A stretch of 64,000 nucleotides of DNA, taken from the NCBI RefSeq assembly GCF_030656345.1, contig NZ_JAUSNR010000006.1, positions 174,405-238,404 on the forward strand, read 5' to 3'. The notes under the pieces are model-generated. The model searched no databases and was not told the DNA's origin. It was given only the letters and a program-made list of their open reading frames with translations. Origin of the DNA: Pseudotabrizicola sp. GTDB lineage: Bacteria; Pseudomonadota; Alphaproteobacteria; Rhodobacterales; Rhodobacteraceae. Positions 51,640 to 60,760 of the stretch are shown piece by piece. Made by a program: the position numbers and the translations under genes. The number at the start of each line of letters is the position of its first letter. Within the stretch, counting starts at the first letter, position 1.

Positions 51640-51912
51640 CCGCGCTGGGCGCTGGCCAAACCCTGAGCAGCCCATCGGTGGCGGGTGGCGGCAAAGCCAG
51701 CCCGGCAGAAAAGTCCAGGGCCAGGCCCAGCATGGGCGGGCCGGTGTGGCACTGCTGCAACGGGTTCATGGCGCCGCGCAGGTCGTCCACCGAAATGTCC
51801 ACTGCCTCACCAGCGGCCGGCCGCAACACCGCAAACAGGCTGGGCGCCTGGGCGCAGCTGCCCGCGCCCAGATCCATCAGCACCGCGCCGGCTGGCAGCT
51901 GTCGCGCACAGC
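51640..51912 (-). pseudogene. Decayed egtD-like histidine methyltransferase fragment
   Basis: Upstream of senB on the minus strand, a frame reads GAVLMDLGAGSCAQAPSLF, then AVDISVDDLRGAMNPLQQ and PPMLGLALDFSAGLALP. These match the SAM-binding core of EgtD (L-histidine N-alpha-methyltransferase). The N- and C-terminal parts are absent, and the text degenerates after DGLLRVW. EgtD makes hercynine, the precursor of ergothioneine and selenoneine, so its location next to senB is meaningful. Confidence 0.6.
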
Positions 51913-52152
51913 GGCGTTCTTGGTCTGGTGCAACTGCACAAAAGAGGGGGCAACGGATGGATGGTGCATGGGTGCAGGGTCGGGTTGCGTGGGCGCAGAG
52001 CGCTGTTGGCGTGACAACCCAGCGCGGCATCGGAACGCTGGCGAATGGGCTGGGCTTTTCGTGCCGGGGCATGTCCCCAAGGCCCCTCAAGACCACAGCG
52101 TGGCTGGGGCGCGGTTTAATACATGCCCCTTATCCCTATTTATCGGATACCC

Positions 52153-53028
52153 ATGCAAGCCACCTTCTCCCACACCAAACGCGCACTCTTGACCTGCGCC
52201 GTGCTCGCCGCAGGCACCGCCTTCACCGGCCTGGCCCAGGCGCAAAGCGTCTTCCGCGTCACCACCATTCCCGAAGAAGCGGCCACCGAGCAGGTGCGCA
52301 AGTTCACCCCGCTGGCCAACTACCTGGAAAAGGCGCTGGGCATGAAGGTCGAATTCACCCCGGTGAGCGACTACCCTGCCGCCGTGGAAACGCTGGTGAA
52401 CAAAAAGGTGGACCTGGTGTGGTTTGGCGGCTTCACCTTTGTGCAGGCCAACCTGCGCTCGGGCGGCAAGATCGTGCCGCTGGCCCAACGCGAAGAAGAC
52501 ACCAGGTTCCAGTCGGTGTTCATCGCCAAGACGGACTCGGGCATCAAAACCCTGGCCGACATGAAAGGCAAGCAGATCAGCTTTGGCTCACAAAGCAGCA
52601 CCTCAGGCCACCTCATGCCCCGCAGCTACCTGCTGGAAGCCAACATCAACCCCGAAAAAGACTTCCGCCGCATCGCCTACAGCGGCGCGCACGACGCGAC
52701 CATTGCCTCGGTGGTGAGCGGCAAGGTGGACGCTGCTGCGCTGGACATCACGGTGTGGCGCAAGTTTGTGAACGAGAAGCGGGTGGACACCCAGGCGGTG
52801 AACGTGTTCTTCACCACACCGGGTTACTTCAATTACAACTGGTCGGTGCACGCCGACATGCCCGCCGACATGCAGGCCAAGGTGAAAGCCGCCCTGCTGG
52901 CGCTGGACCCGGCCAACCCCGAGCACGCCGAAATTCTGCGGCTCAACCGCGCCACCCGCTACATCGCCACCCAGCCGTCGAACTACAAAGGTCTGGAAGC
53001 CGCGGCCCGCAGCGCCGGCCTGCTGTAA
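52153..53028 (+). CDS. PhnD-like ABC substrate-binding protein, putative selenium oxyanion binder
   Basis: This 291-residue periplasmic binding protein has a signal peptide (LLTCAVLAAGTAFTGLAQA). The fold matches the PhnD/phosphite group: FRVTTIPEEAATEQVRKF, VDLVWFGGFTFVQANL and SFGSQSSTSGHLMPRSYL. A branch of this group found beside selenium genes in Burkholderiales is annotated as putative selenate transport. The neighbouring senB supports that reading, but phosphonate or phosphite cannot be excluded. It starts a four-gene operon. Confidence 0.85.
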   Translation: MQATFSHTKRALLTCAVLAAGTAFTGLAQAQSVFRVTTIPEEAATEQVRKFTPLANYLEKALGMKVEFTPVSDYPAAVETLVNKKVDLVWFGGFTFVQANLRSGGKIVPLAQREEDTRFQSVFIAKTDSGIKTLADMKGKQISFGSQSSTSGHLMPRSYLLEANINPEKDFRRIAYSGAHDATIASVVSGKVDAAALDITVWRKFVNEKRVDTQAVNVFFTTPGYFNYNWSVHADMPADMQAKVKAALLALDPANPEHAEILRLNRATRYIATQPSNYKGLEAAARSAGLL

Positions 53029-53046
53029 ACGGTCGCGGAGCCCGGT

Positions 53047-53880
53047 TTGAAGATTGAACTGCTGGGCGCCAGCGCGCGCCACCCTGCCGCACGCCCAGGT
53101 GCTGCGCCCGCGCTGAAGGCCCTGAGCCTTCAATTCCGCGCTGGCGAACAGGCGGCCATCATCGGCCCGTCGGGCGCTGGGAAAACCACGCTGCTGCAGG
53201 TGCTGGCCTGCGCCATGCCGCCCACGGCAGGCACGCTCACGCTGGACGGCGTAAACCCCTGGCAACTGCCGCGCAGCGCTTTGCAGCGCCTACGCGGCGG
53301 GCTGTTTCTGGCGCCGCAGGTGCCGCCGCTGCCGCCGCGCCAGCGTGTGGTCACGGCAGTGCTGGCCGGGCGCTTGCCGGCCATGGGTTTGCTGGCCAGC
53401 CTGCGCTCGCTGTTTTACCCCAGCGACATACCCGCCGCTTTTGACGCGCTGGACCGGTTTGACCTGGCCAACAAACTGTTTGAGCGGGTTGACCGCCTCT
53501 CAGGCGGCGAACGCCAGCGCGTGGGCCTGGCGCGGGCGCTGCTCGCACCGGCCCGGCTGTGGCTGATTGACGAGCCGTTGTCGGCCCTCGACCCCACCCG
53601 CTCACGTCAAGCCATGGCCACCTTGCTGGCGGGCGCACGCGAACGCGGCACCACCCTGGTGGCCACCCTGCACCAGGTGGACGTGGCGCTGGCGCACTTC
53701 CCGCGCATCATTGGCTTGCGCGACGGTGCCCTGGCCTTTGACCTGCCGGCCGCCGAAGTCACGCGCGACCGCCTGGCCCGGCTGTACGACCAGTTTGAAC
53801 ACGAGTTGCGGGGTGAAATGAGCGCCGCCGTTCCCGACGAAGCCCCCACACCACAACCCGTGGTGATGCACTGCCGTTGA
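53047..53880 (+). CDS. PhnC-like ABC transporter ATPase
   Basis: This 277-residue ABC ATPase has Walker A GPSGAGKTTLL, signature LSGGERQRVGLARAL and Walker B LWLIDEPLSALD. It starts at TTG 53047, 18 bp after the binding-protein gene; no better start is in frame. The insert between Q-loop and signature (LFLAPQVPPLPPRQRVVTAV, LFYPSD) is typical of PhnC-type subunits. It is followed by the first permease at TGATG. Confidence 0.92.
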   Translation: MKIELLGASARHPAARPGAAPALKALSLQFRAGEQAAIIGPSGAGKTTLLQVLACAMPPTAGTLTLDGVNPWQLPRSALQRLRGGLFLAPQVPPLPPRQRVVTAVLAGRLPAMGLLASLRSLFYPSDIPAAFDALDRFDLANKLFERVDRLSGGERQRVGLARALLAPARLWLIDEPLSALDPTRSRQAMATLLAGARERGTTLVATLHQVDVALAHFPRIIGLRDGALAFDLPAAEVTRDRLARLYDQFEHELRGEMSAAVPDEAPTPQPVVMHCR

Positions 53881-54713
53881 TGGACCAAGCCCTGCGTCGT
53901 GCCCCCACCCGCGACCCCGCCTGGCTGGGCCGCGTGTTTTGGCTAAGCCTGTGCCTGGTGCTGTTGTGGCCGCTGGGCGTGGCCACCGAGTTCAAGCCGT
54001 GGGTGCTGCTGGAGCCTGACAACATCAAGATCAGCGCGCAGTTCATTGGCAGTTTCTGGCCGCTGGTTTTTGATGCCGAATTCATGACCATGGTGGCGCG
54101 CGAAACCTGGCGCACCGTGGCCATGGCCACCGCAGGCGTCACGCTGGCGCTGGTGCTGGCGGTGCCGCTCACGCTGCTCAACACGCGGGTGCTGTCCATC
54201 TCGGCGCTCTCTGGCCGCATGGCGCGCGGGCCTTACGGGCTGCGCCAAAGCGTGCGCTGGCTGCTCATTGTGTTGCGCAGCATCCCCGAGCTGGTGTGGG
54301 CGCTGGTGTTTGTGCGGGTGGTGGGCCTGGGGCCCACGGCCGGTGTGCTCGCCATTGCCCTCACCTACGGCGGCATGCTGGGCAAGGTGTATGGCGAGAT
54401 TCTGGAAAGCGGCGAAACCCACGCCACCGAAACGCTGCTGCGCAACGGCAGCGGGCGCCTGCAGGCGTTTTTTTACGGCCTGCTGCCCACCAGCGCCGCC
54501 GAGCTCACCAGCTACACCGTGTACCGCTGGGAATGCGCCATCCGCAGTTCGGTGGTGCTGGGTTTTGTGGGCGCGGGTGGCCTGGGGCAGCAACTGGACA
54601 ACTCCATGAAAATGTTTGAAGGCGGCGAAGTGGCCAGCATGCTGCTGGTGTTCATCGCGCTGGTGGCGCTGGCCGACCGGGTGAGCGCGTGGCTCAGGAA
54701 AGCACTCGGATGA
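53880..54713 (+). CDS. PhnE-like ABC permease 1
   Basis: This 277-residue permease has about six membrane spans and the EAA-type coupling loop near TLLRNGSGRLQAFFYGLLP. RSIPELVWALVFVRVVGLGP is a family signature. The ATG overlaps the ATPase stop (TGATG), and its own stop overlaps the second permease. The two permeases are probably a heterodimeric channel. Confidence 0.92.
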   Translation: MDQALRRAPTRDPAWLGRVFWLSLCLVLLWPLGVATEFKPWVLLEPDNIKISAQFIGSFWPLVFDAEFMTMVARETWRTVAMATAGVTLALVLAVPLTLLNTRVLSISALSGRMARGPYGLRQSVRWLLIVLRSIPELVWALVFVRVVGLGPTAGVLAIALTYGGMLGKVYGEILESGETHATETLLRNGSGRLQAFFYGLLPTSAAELTSYTVYRWECAIRSSVVLGFVGAGGLGQQLDNSMKMFEGGEVASMLLVFIALVALADRVSAWLRKALG

Positions 54714-55549
54714 CCCAAGCCCGCACACAACCCCGTGCCGCCAACGACACCTACAAACTGCCACCGCCGCTGTTTGACGCGCGCTGCAAGGCCTGCTGGT
54801 TTGTGGTGGGCCTGCTGGTGTTGGTGGTGGCCAGCTTCTGGTCGCTGGACCTGCAGTGGGGCCAGTTCTTTTCGGTGGAAGCCGCGCGAAGCATGGGCCG
54901 CTTTCTGGCGGAGTTTGCCCCGCCCGACACCTCGCCCGAGTTTCTCAGCAAGGTGGCACTGGGGGCCTGGGAAACACTGGCCATGTCGGCCCTGGGTACG
55001 CTGCTGGCTGCCGTGGCCGGGCTGGCACTGGCGCTGCCGGCCAGCCGTCTGCACCAGGACGACACCGCCTGGGGCCGCGCGCCCACCCGCCTGGTGCTCA
55101 ACGCGCTGCGCAGCATCCCTGAGCTGGTGTGGGCGGCGCTGCTGCTCATTTCCGCCGGGCTGGGCCCTTTTGCCGGCACGCTGGCGCTCGCCTTTCACAC
55201 CACCGGCGTGCTGGGGCGGCTGTTTGCCGAAGCCATTGAAAACACACCGCCCGGCCCCGGCGCCGCCCTGCGGGTGCAAGGCGTGGGCAATTTCCGGGTG
55301 TTCGTTTACGCCACCTTGCCGCAGGTGCTGCCGCAGTTGATGAGCTACACCCTGTACCGCTGGGAAAACAACATCCGCGCCGCCGCCGTGCTGGGTGTGG
55401 TGGGCGCGGGCGGGCTGGGCCAGTTGCTGGCGTTTCACATGGGCCTGTTTCAGATGAACAAAACCGCCACCATTTTGGCCGCCATGCTGCTCATGGTGGC
55501 GGTGGTGGACGCCGCCAGCCACACGTCGCGCCGCCTGCTCACGCGCTGA
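54710..55549 (+). CDS. PhnE-like ABC permease 2
   Basis: This 279-residue permease is homologous to its upstream neighbour: RSIPELVWAALLLISAGLGP, and the coupling loop ALRVQGVGNFRVFVYATLP. The segment RWENNIRAAAVLGVVGAGGLG is the C-terminal half of the family signature. It is the last gene of the transporter operon, 11 bp from the convergent sugar-dehydrogenase gene. Confidence 0.92.
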   Translation: MTQARTQPRAANDTYKLPPPLFDARCKACWFVVGLLVLVVASFWSLDLQWGQFFSVEAARSMGRFLAEFAPPDTSPEFLSKVALGAWETLAMSALGTLLAAVAGLALALPASRLHQDDTAWGRAPTRLVLNALRSIPELVWAALLLISAGLGPFAGTLALAFHTTGVLGRLFAEAIENTPPGPGAALRVQGVGNFRVFVYATLPQVLPQLMSYTLYRWENNIRAAAVLGVVGAGGLGQLLAFHMGLFQMNKTATILAAMLLMVAVVDAASHTSRRLLTR

Positions 55550-55560
55550 CAGGTCCTGCC

Positions 55561-56733
55561 TCAGCGGCTGGGCACCAGGCGAAGCAGTTGGCCATTGCGC
55601 TCATCCGTCAGCAGGTAGATGAAACCATCCGGCCCTTCACGTACGTCGCGCACGCGACGGCCCAGGTCGGGCAGCAGCTTGTCCTCCTTCACCACGCGGG
55701 CGCCGTCCAGTTCCAGGCGGGCCAGGTAGCGAAACTTGAGCGCCCCCACCAGCAAACTGCCCTGCCAGGCTTTGCCATAGCGTTCGCTGGTCACAAACGC
55801 CATGCCCGCAGGCGCGATGGACGGTGTCCATTGGTGAACCGGCTGTTCCATGCCGGTCTTTTCCGTGAGGCCCTGGCCAATGGTGCCGCCGCCGTAGTTT
55901 TCACCGTAGGTGATCACAGGCCAGCCGTAGTTTTTCCCCGACTCGGGACGGTTGATTTCGTCGCCGCCCTGTGGCCCGTGCTCGCTGATCCACAGGCGGC
56001 CGTCAGGGCCCAGCGCGGCGCCTTGCGGGTTGCGGTGGCCCAGGCTCCAGATTTCCGGCAGAGCGCCGGGTCGGTTGCGAAACGGGTTGTCGGGATGCGC
56101 ACTGCCATCGGGCCGCACACGTACCACCTTGCCATGGTGGTTGTCCAGCGTCTGGGCGTCGTTCATGCGCTGGTAGCGGTCACCCAGGGTCAGAAACAGG
56201 CTGCCGTCTGCCGCTTGCACCATGCGGCAGCCAAAATGCAGCCGGCTGCTGACCTTGGGCTGCTGGCTGAAGATGACTTTCACGTTTTCCAGCCGGGTGG
56301 CATCGGCAGACAGGCGGGCTGAGGCCAGCGCCGTGGAGTTGCCGCTGCCTTGTGCCGCCGGTTCGCTGTAACAAAAGTACAGCGTGCGGTTGCGGGCAAA
56401 GTCGCGGTCGGTGATCAGGTCCAGCAGGCCGCCCTGCCCCACCGCGTCCACAGCGGGCAGGCCTGCCACGGGCTCACCCAGCGTGCCGTTGGGCGCCACC
56501 ACGCGCAGGCGACCGGGCCGCTCGGTCACCAGCATGCGGCCGTCGCCCACAAAGGCCACCGCCCAGGGGTTTTGCAGGCCGCTGGCCACCACCTCGGTGG
56601 TGACGCGCGCGGACTGGGCCTGCGCGGTGCCCCAGGACAGCAAGCCCGCCAATACGACGGCACCAACAAGTACCGGCCCTTGATGGGATGGTGGCTGCGC
56701 CGGTGACCGGGCAGCGACAGGCAAGTTCGGCAT
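55561..56733 (-). CDS. PQQ-dependent sugar dehydrogenase (soluble GDH-like)
   Basis: This 390-residue exported six-bladed beta-propeller is of the soluble aldose dehydrogenase/YliI type. A signal peptide is present (GAVVLAGLLSWGTAQAQ). Family landmarks are WAVAFVGDGRMLVTERPGR, the HFGCRMVQAADGSLFLTLGD region, YGWPVITYGENYGG and GAALGPDGRLWISEHGPQGG with the catalytic His. It would oxidise aldose sugars and pass electrons from PQQ to the respiratory chain. The start at 56733 gives a normal signal; upstream frame residues are dispensable. Confidence 0.9.
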   Translation of the reverse strand: MPNLPVAARSPAQPPSHQGPVLVGAVVLAGLLSWGTAQAQSARVTTEVVASGLQNPWAVAFVGDGRMLVTERPGRLRVVAPNGTLGEPVAGLPAVDAVGQGGLLDLITDRDFARNRTLYFCYSEPAAQGSGNSTALASARLSADATRLENVKVIFSQQPKVSSRLHFGCRMVQAADGSLFLTLGDRYQRMNDAQTLDNHHGKVVRVRPDGSAHPDNPFRNRPGALPEIWSLGHRNPQGAALGPDGRLWISEHGPQGGDEINRPESGKNYGWPVITYGENYGGGTIGQGLTEKTGMEQPVHQWTPSIAPAGMAFVTSERYGKAWQGSLLVGALKFRYLARLELDGARVVKEDKLLPDLGRRVRDVREGPDGFIYLLTDERNGQLLRLVPSR

Positions 56734-57154
56734 GGGTTTCTCCTTGGGTTGCACCTGAGCAGCTTACCGCTGGATGCGCCAGTGCGCACCAGGTTCCCGG
56801 GCGCCCCGACAAAAACCACCCGTCCGCGGCGCAGAGGCCGGATCAGGCGCTGGGACGGCCTTCGAACAAGGCTGGCCCTTTTCACTATTGATTCGGCCCG
56901 GTTTTGTCATCACGCCCTGTTCCGCTTGCCGAAGCGGCTTGGGGTGAGGGGCTTCTGACTGCTCGGGGCCGGAGATCAGTCGTGGTTCTGTGTCACAAGG
57001 GCAGCATCGGCTTGATCGTGATGAAGCCTGGCCTGCAATGGCGAACCCTGCACGTCTGTGCGTTGACAGACCGCGGGATCCCTCAACGCTGGACAGCCCC
57101 CGCTCCGAGGACACGCCGGAAGACAGGCGACGTGCCCCAGGAATCCCCGGGCCT
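56734..57154. other. Intergenic region between divergent-style ends, no supported gene
   Basis: Apart from a small CCGCTTGCCGAAGCGG hairpin near 56,925-56,940, I see no gene or clear element. Both flanking genes are on the minus strand, so the promoter of the sugar dehydrogenase should lie here. Confidence 0.4.
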
Positions 57155-58036
57155 TCAGCCCAGCAGCGCGGTCAGCCCGCCGTCGGCCTCAAACCGCTGG
57201 TTGCGGTAGGTCAGCCGCGTGGGACCGGCCCACACCCGCTCCGGCACGCTGTGGCGCGGATCGCCGGGGTAACAGATCACGCGGCAGCCATCTTCGTCAA
57301 ACGACTCGGGCGCGATCAAGGCCGGCGGGCGACTGCGGGCAGCAGCCAGCACTTGGGCCACGCTGCGCAGCCGGCTGAACTGGCTCAGCGTCATGATCTG
57401 CGGCGGTGCCAGTTCGATTTCACCGGCCCAGTAGCGTTCCAGCCCGGTGCGAGGTGCCATCCACACGGCTTCGGTGGCTTCAAAGGTACAGTGCTCAGCG
57501 ACTTGACCGTGCGGTGCGGGGGCCACAAAAAAACGGGTGTCGAAGCGCTTGTTGGTGATTGATGGCACGCGCGGCGTGATCCAGCGCGACCACGGCAGCA
57601 GGCAAGACGCTGCCAGTGGCAAACCCAGTTGCTGCAGCGCCGCAACAAAACCGGTGCCTGCGCGTGTGTGCGCTCGAACCTGCTGCACCAGGCCCGGCAC
57701 AGCACCCGGTTGGCCCAGCAGCAGGCCGCACTCTTCGAACGTTTCGCGCAGCGCGGCCACGTGCAGGCCCAGGGCAGTGCTCAGGTCCAGACCCGGTTCA
57801 CCCAGCGACTGCACCAACGCGGCCGCTGGTTGGTCCAGCGCGGAGGGGCCCACCTGCTGGTCGCCCATGTCCAGCTTGCCACCAGGAAACACATGCACCC
57901 CGCCCAGCACGCCCGAATTGCCATGCCGGCGCACCAGCAGCACCTCCAGCCCGCCGGGACCATCGCGCACCACCATCACGGTGGCAGAAGGGACGGGGGG
58001 CGTGTGCACGGTGTCGGAATTGATCGGTATGGCCAT
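57155..58036 (-). CDS. NUDIX hydrolase
   Basis: This 293-residue NUDIX-superfamily protein has the split motif GGKLDMGDQQ followed, after an insertion, by HVAALRETFEECGLLLG, as in the NUDT19/CoA-pyrophosphatase-like group. The core has VMVVRDGPGGLEVLLVRR and GGVHVFPGG. The likely substrate is a CoA ester or dinucleotide, but this is inference. The start at MAIPINSDTV is used; 20 additional in-frame codons upstream are not family-like. Confidence 0.85.
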   Translation of the reverse strand: MAIPINSDTVHTPPVPSATVMVVRDGPGGLEVLLVRRHGNSGVLGGVHVFPGGKLDMGDQQVGPSALDQPAAALVQSLGEPGLDLSTALGLHVAALRETFEECGLLLGQPGAVPGLVQQVRAHTRAGTGFVAALQQLGLPLAASCLLPWSRWITPRVPSITNKRFDTRFFVAPAPHGQVAEHCTFEATEAVWMAPRTGLERYWAGEIELAPPQIMTLSQFSRLRSVAQVLAAARSRPPALIAPESFDEDGCRVICYPGDPRHSVPERVWAGPTRLTYRNQRFEADGGLTALLG

Positions 58037-58199
58037 GTGCGCATTGTCGTGCGGCAGCTTTTGCGGCTGTGGCACGCGCAAGACAGTCACCCGCATTCAC
58101 CCCCACACCACAGGGGGCAATTGCCCGCCCCTGGCGTCCATGCGGGCAACTGGAAACAATGCGCAAGCCAGCATGTTCTGGCTGTGTTGGAGTATTGTC

Positions 58200-58436
58200 A
58201 TGAAGAAATTATGGTTGTCTTGCGCGCTGGTGTTTTCAGGTGCCGCCATGGCGCACGGTTGCCCCGGCGAAATGAAAGCCATCGATGCCAAGCTGTTGTC
58301 CAAGCCCGCCCTGGCTGCAGCGGATCTGGAAAAAGTGGCGTCGCTGCGCAGCGACGGCGAGCGTTTGCACAAAGCGGGTGAGCACACCGCGTCCATGAAG
58401 GCGCTGGCAGACGCCAAGAAGATCCTGGGTTTGTAA
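58200..58436 (+). CDS. Small secreted protein, 78 aa
   Basis: A signal peptide (MKKLWLSCALVFSGAAMAHG) is followed by a short helical mature part with a CPGEMKAIDAKLL motif and a repeated Ala-rich amphipathic pattern, DLEKVASLRSDGERLHKAGE. No family name is recognised. It lies 102 bp upstream of the methionine synthase gene and may be cotranscribed. Confidence 0.75.
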   Translation: MKKLWLSCALVFSGAAMAHGCPGEMKAIDAKLLSKPALAAADLEKVASLRSDGERLHKAGEHTASMKALADAKKILGL

Positions 58437-58537
58437 ACCCCGGCGTGCGGGCGCACCCGGTGCGCCCGCACGGTCAGCCTGCGCTGGTTCAGCGGAAGAA
58501 GCCACTGAACCGACCCCGCCACAACGGGAGACACCCC

Positions 58538-59560
58538 ATGTTCGACACCGCGATTGCCGGCAGCCTGCCCAAACCCGCCTGGCTGGCCGAGACCGAAAAG
58601 CTCTGGCCGCAGTGGAAGGCGCAAGGCGCCGAACTGCAGCAAGCCAAGGCCGACGCCACGCTCCTGTGGATCAAGGTGCAGGAAGACGCCGGGCTGGACG
58701 TGGTGGGCGACGGCGAGCAGGCGCGCCAGCATTTTGTGCACGGCTTTCTGGAGCGGGTGGACGGCATCGACTTTGAGAACAAGGTCAAGATGGGCATCCG
58801 CAACAACCGCTACGACGCCATGGTGCCGCAGGTGGTGGCGCCGCTGCGCCTGAAGGGCCGGGTGCACGCGTTTGAAGCCCAACTGGCCCGCGCCCACACC
58901 AAAAAGAAACTCAAATTCACCCTGCCCGGACCCATGACGATTGTCGACACCGTGGCCGACCGCTTTTACGGCGACAAGGTGCAGATGGCCATGGCCTTTG
59001 CCGAGCTGCTGAACCAGGAAGCGCTGGCGCTGCAGGCCGACGGGGTGGACATCATCCAGTTCGACGAACCGGCCTTCAACGTGTACATGGCCGAGGCCGC
59101 CGACTGGGGCGTGAAGGCGCTGGAACGCGCCGCGCAAGGACTGACCTGCACCACCGCCGTGCACATTTGTTACGGCTACGGCATCCAGGCCAACGTGGAC
59201 TGGAAACAGACCTTGGGCGAAGAGTGGCGCCAGTACGAACAGGTGTTTCCGGCGCTGGCCAAGAGCAGCATCCAGCAGGTGAGCCTGGCGTGTTTTCACT
59301 CGCATGTGCCGCCCGACCTGATGAAGCTGCTGGAAGGCAAGGACGTGATGGTGGGCGTGATCGACGTGGCCAGCGACGTGATTGAAACGCCCGAACAGGT
59401 GGCCGACACGATTGGCCTGGCGCTGCAGTACGTGCCCAGAAAACACCTGATCGCCTGCACCAACTGCGGCCTGGCCCCCATGAGCCGCGAGGTGGCGCTG
59501 GCCAAGCTGGACGCCCTGGCCCAAGGCGCTGCCCTGGCCCGCCAGCGCTACGGAGACTGA
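58538..59560 (+). CDS. Cobalamin-independent methionine synthase, core (C-terminal MetE) type
   Basis: This 340-residue protein corresponds only to the catalytic C-terminal barrel of MetE: FTLPGPMTIVDTVADRFYG, IIQFDEPAFNVYM, TTAVHICYGYG with zinc ligands His and Cys, and ACTNCGLAPMSREVALAKL with the third Cys. Core-MetE enzymes in bacteria use methyl donors other than polyglutamylated folate, sometimes with a partner such as DUF1852. No DUF1852 gene is adjacent here, so the donor is unknown. An AGGGAG-like site precedes the ATG. Confidence 0.9.
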   Translation: MFDTAIAGSLPKPAWLAETEKLWPQWKAQGAELQQAKADATLLWIKVQEDAGLDVVGDGEQARQHFVHGFLERVDGIDFENKVKMGIRNNRYDAMVPQVVAPLRLKGRVHAFEAQLARAHTKKKLKFTLPGPMTIVDTVADRFYGDKVQMAMAFAELLNQEALALQADGVDIIQFDEPAFNVYMAEAADWGVKALERAAQGLTCTTAVHICYGYGIQANVDWKQTLGEEWRQYEQVFPALAKSSIQQVSLACFHSHVPPDLMKLLEGKDVMVGVIDVASDVIETPEQVADTIGLALQYVPRKHLIACTNCGLAPMSREVALAKLDALAQGAALARQRYGD

Positions 59561-59563
59561 CCC

Positions 59564-60760
59564 ATGCCCACCCCGCTGCCTGGCCCGCTGCCCAGAGCCG
59601 AACCCACCGACCTGGGCCTGTGCCCCGAACGCACCCAGCGGCTGGTGCAAGTGCTGCAAGCCGAGGTGGACCGCGGCCGGCTGCCCGGTGCGGTGGTGCT
59701 GCTGGCGCGGCACGGCCGCGTGGCGCTGTTTGAGAGCCTGGGCCAGCGCGACCCGGCCACCGGTGCGGCCATGGCCCGCAACGCGGTGTTCCGCATTTAT
59801 TCCATGACCAAGCCCGTGGTGTCGGTGGCGGTGATGATGCTGGTGGAGCAAGGTCGCCTGCTGCTGAGCGACCCGGTGGCCAAGCACCTGCCCGAGTTCA
59901 GCGGCCAACAGGTGGGGGTGGAAACACCCGACGGGCTGCAACTGCAGCCGGCGGCCCAACCCGCCACTGTGCAAGACCTGCTGCGCCACACCGCCGGGCT
60001 CACTTACGAATTTCTGGGCGTGGGCCCCGTGCAGCAGCGCTACGCGCAGGCCCAGCTGGGTTCACGCGAGCGCAGCAACGCCGAGTTCAGCCGCACCCTG
60101 GCGGCCCTGCCCTTGTTCCGGCAACCGGGCACCGAATGGGCCTACAGCCGCGCCACCGACGTGCTGGGCCGGCTGGTGGAAGTGCTCACCGGGCAGACGC
60201 TGGGCCAGCACCTGCGCGATTGCATTTTTGAGCCGCTGGGCATGGTGGACACTGCGTTTGTGGTGCCCAAGGCCGACCACGGCCGGATCGCCGAACCCTT
60301 TGCCTACGACCCCGACGGCGGCGTGCCGCTGCGCGTGCTGGACCCGCGCCAAACGCCTGCCCTGGAAAGCGGGGGCGGCGGGCTGATGTCCACCGCCGCC
60401 GACTACGCGCGTTTTTTGCAGTGCCTGCTGAACGGGGGTGAGCTGGACGGCGCGCGCCTGCTGGGGCCACGAACGGTGCAGTTCATGACCGCCGACCACT
60501 TGGGCAGACTCCCCAGCCGCGACCCGCTGCTGCCGCCCGGCCACGGCTTTGGCCTGGGCTTTGCGGTGCGCACCGCCACCGGCGTGGCCGCCATGCCCGG
60601 CTCGGTGGGCACCTACCACTGGGGCGGCATCGCGGGCACCTCCTTCTTTGTAGACCCGGCAGCGGACTTCTTCGGCATCCTGATGACACAAGCCCCCAAC
60701 CAGCGCGACCACTACCGCCTGCTGTTTCGCACACTGGCCTACGCGGCGCTGGTGGACTGA
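59564..60760 (+). CDS. Serine hydrolase, class C beta-lactamase family
   Basis: This 398-residue penicillin-binding-protein-like hydrolase has SxxK nucleophile motif SMTKP, the YS(R) second element in WAYSRATDVLGRL, and a KTG-equivalent HWGGIAGT. No signal peptide is evident, so it is probably a cytoplasmic esterase or amidase rather than a resistance beta-lactamase. It is 3 bp after the methionine synthase stop and likely cotranscribed. Confidence 0.9.
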   Translation: MPTPLPGPLPRAEPTDLGLCPERTQRLVQVLQAEVDRGRLPGAVVLLARHGRVALFESLGQRDPATGAAMARNAVFRIYSMTKPVVSVAVMMLVEQGRLLLSDPVAKHLPEFSGQQVGVETPDGLQLQPAAQPATVQDLLRHTAGLTYEFLGVGPVQQRYAQAQLGSRERSNAEFSRTLAALPLFRQPGTEWAYSRATDVLGRLVEVLTGQTLGQHLRDCIFEPLGMVDTAFVVPKADHGRIAEPFAYDPDGGVPLRVLDPRQTPALESGGGGLMSTAADYARFLQCLLNGGELDGARLLGPRTVQFMTADHLGRLPSRDPLLPPGHGFGLGFAVRTATGVAAMPGSVGTYHWGGIAGTSFFVDPAADFFGILMTQAPNQRDHYRLLFRTLAYAALVD

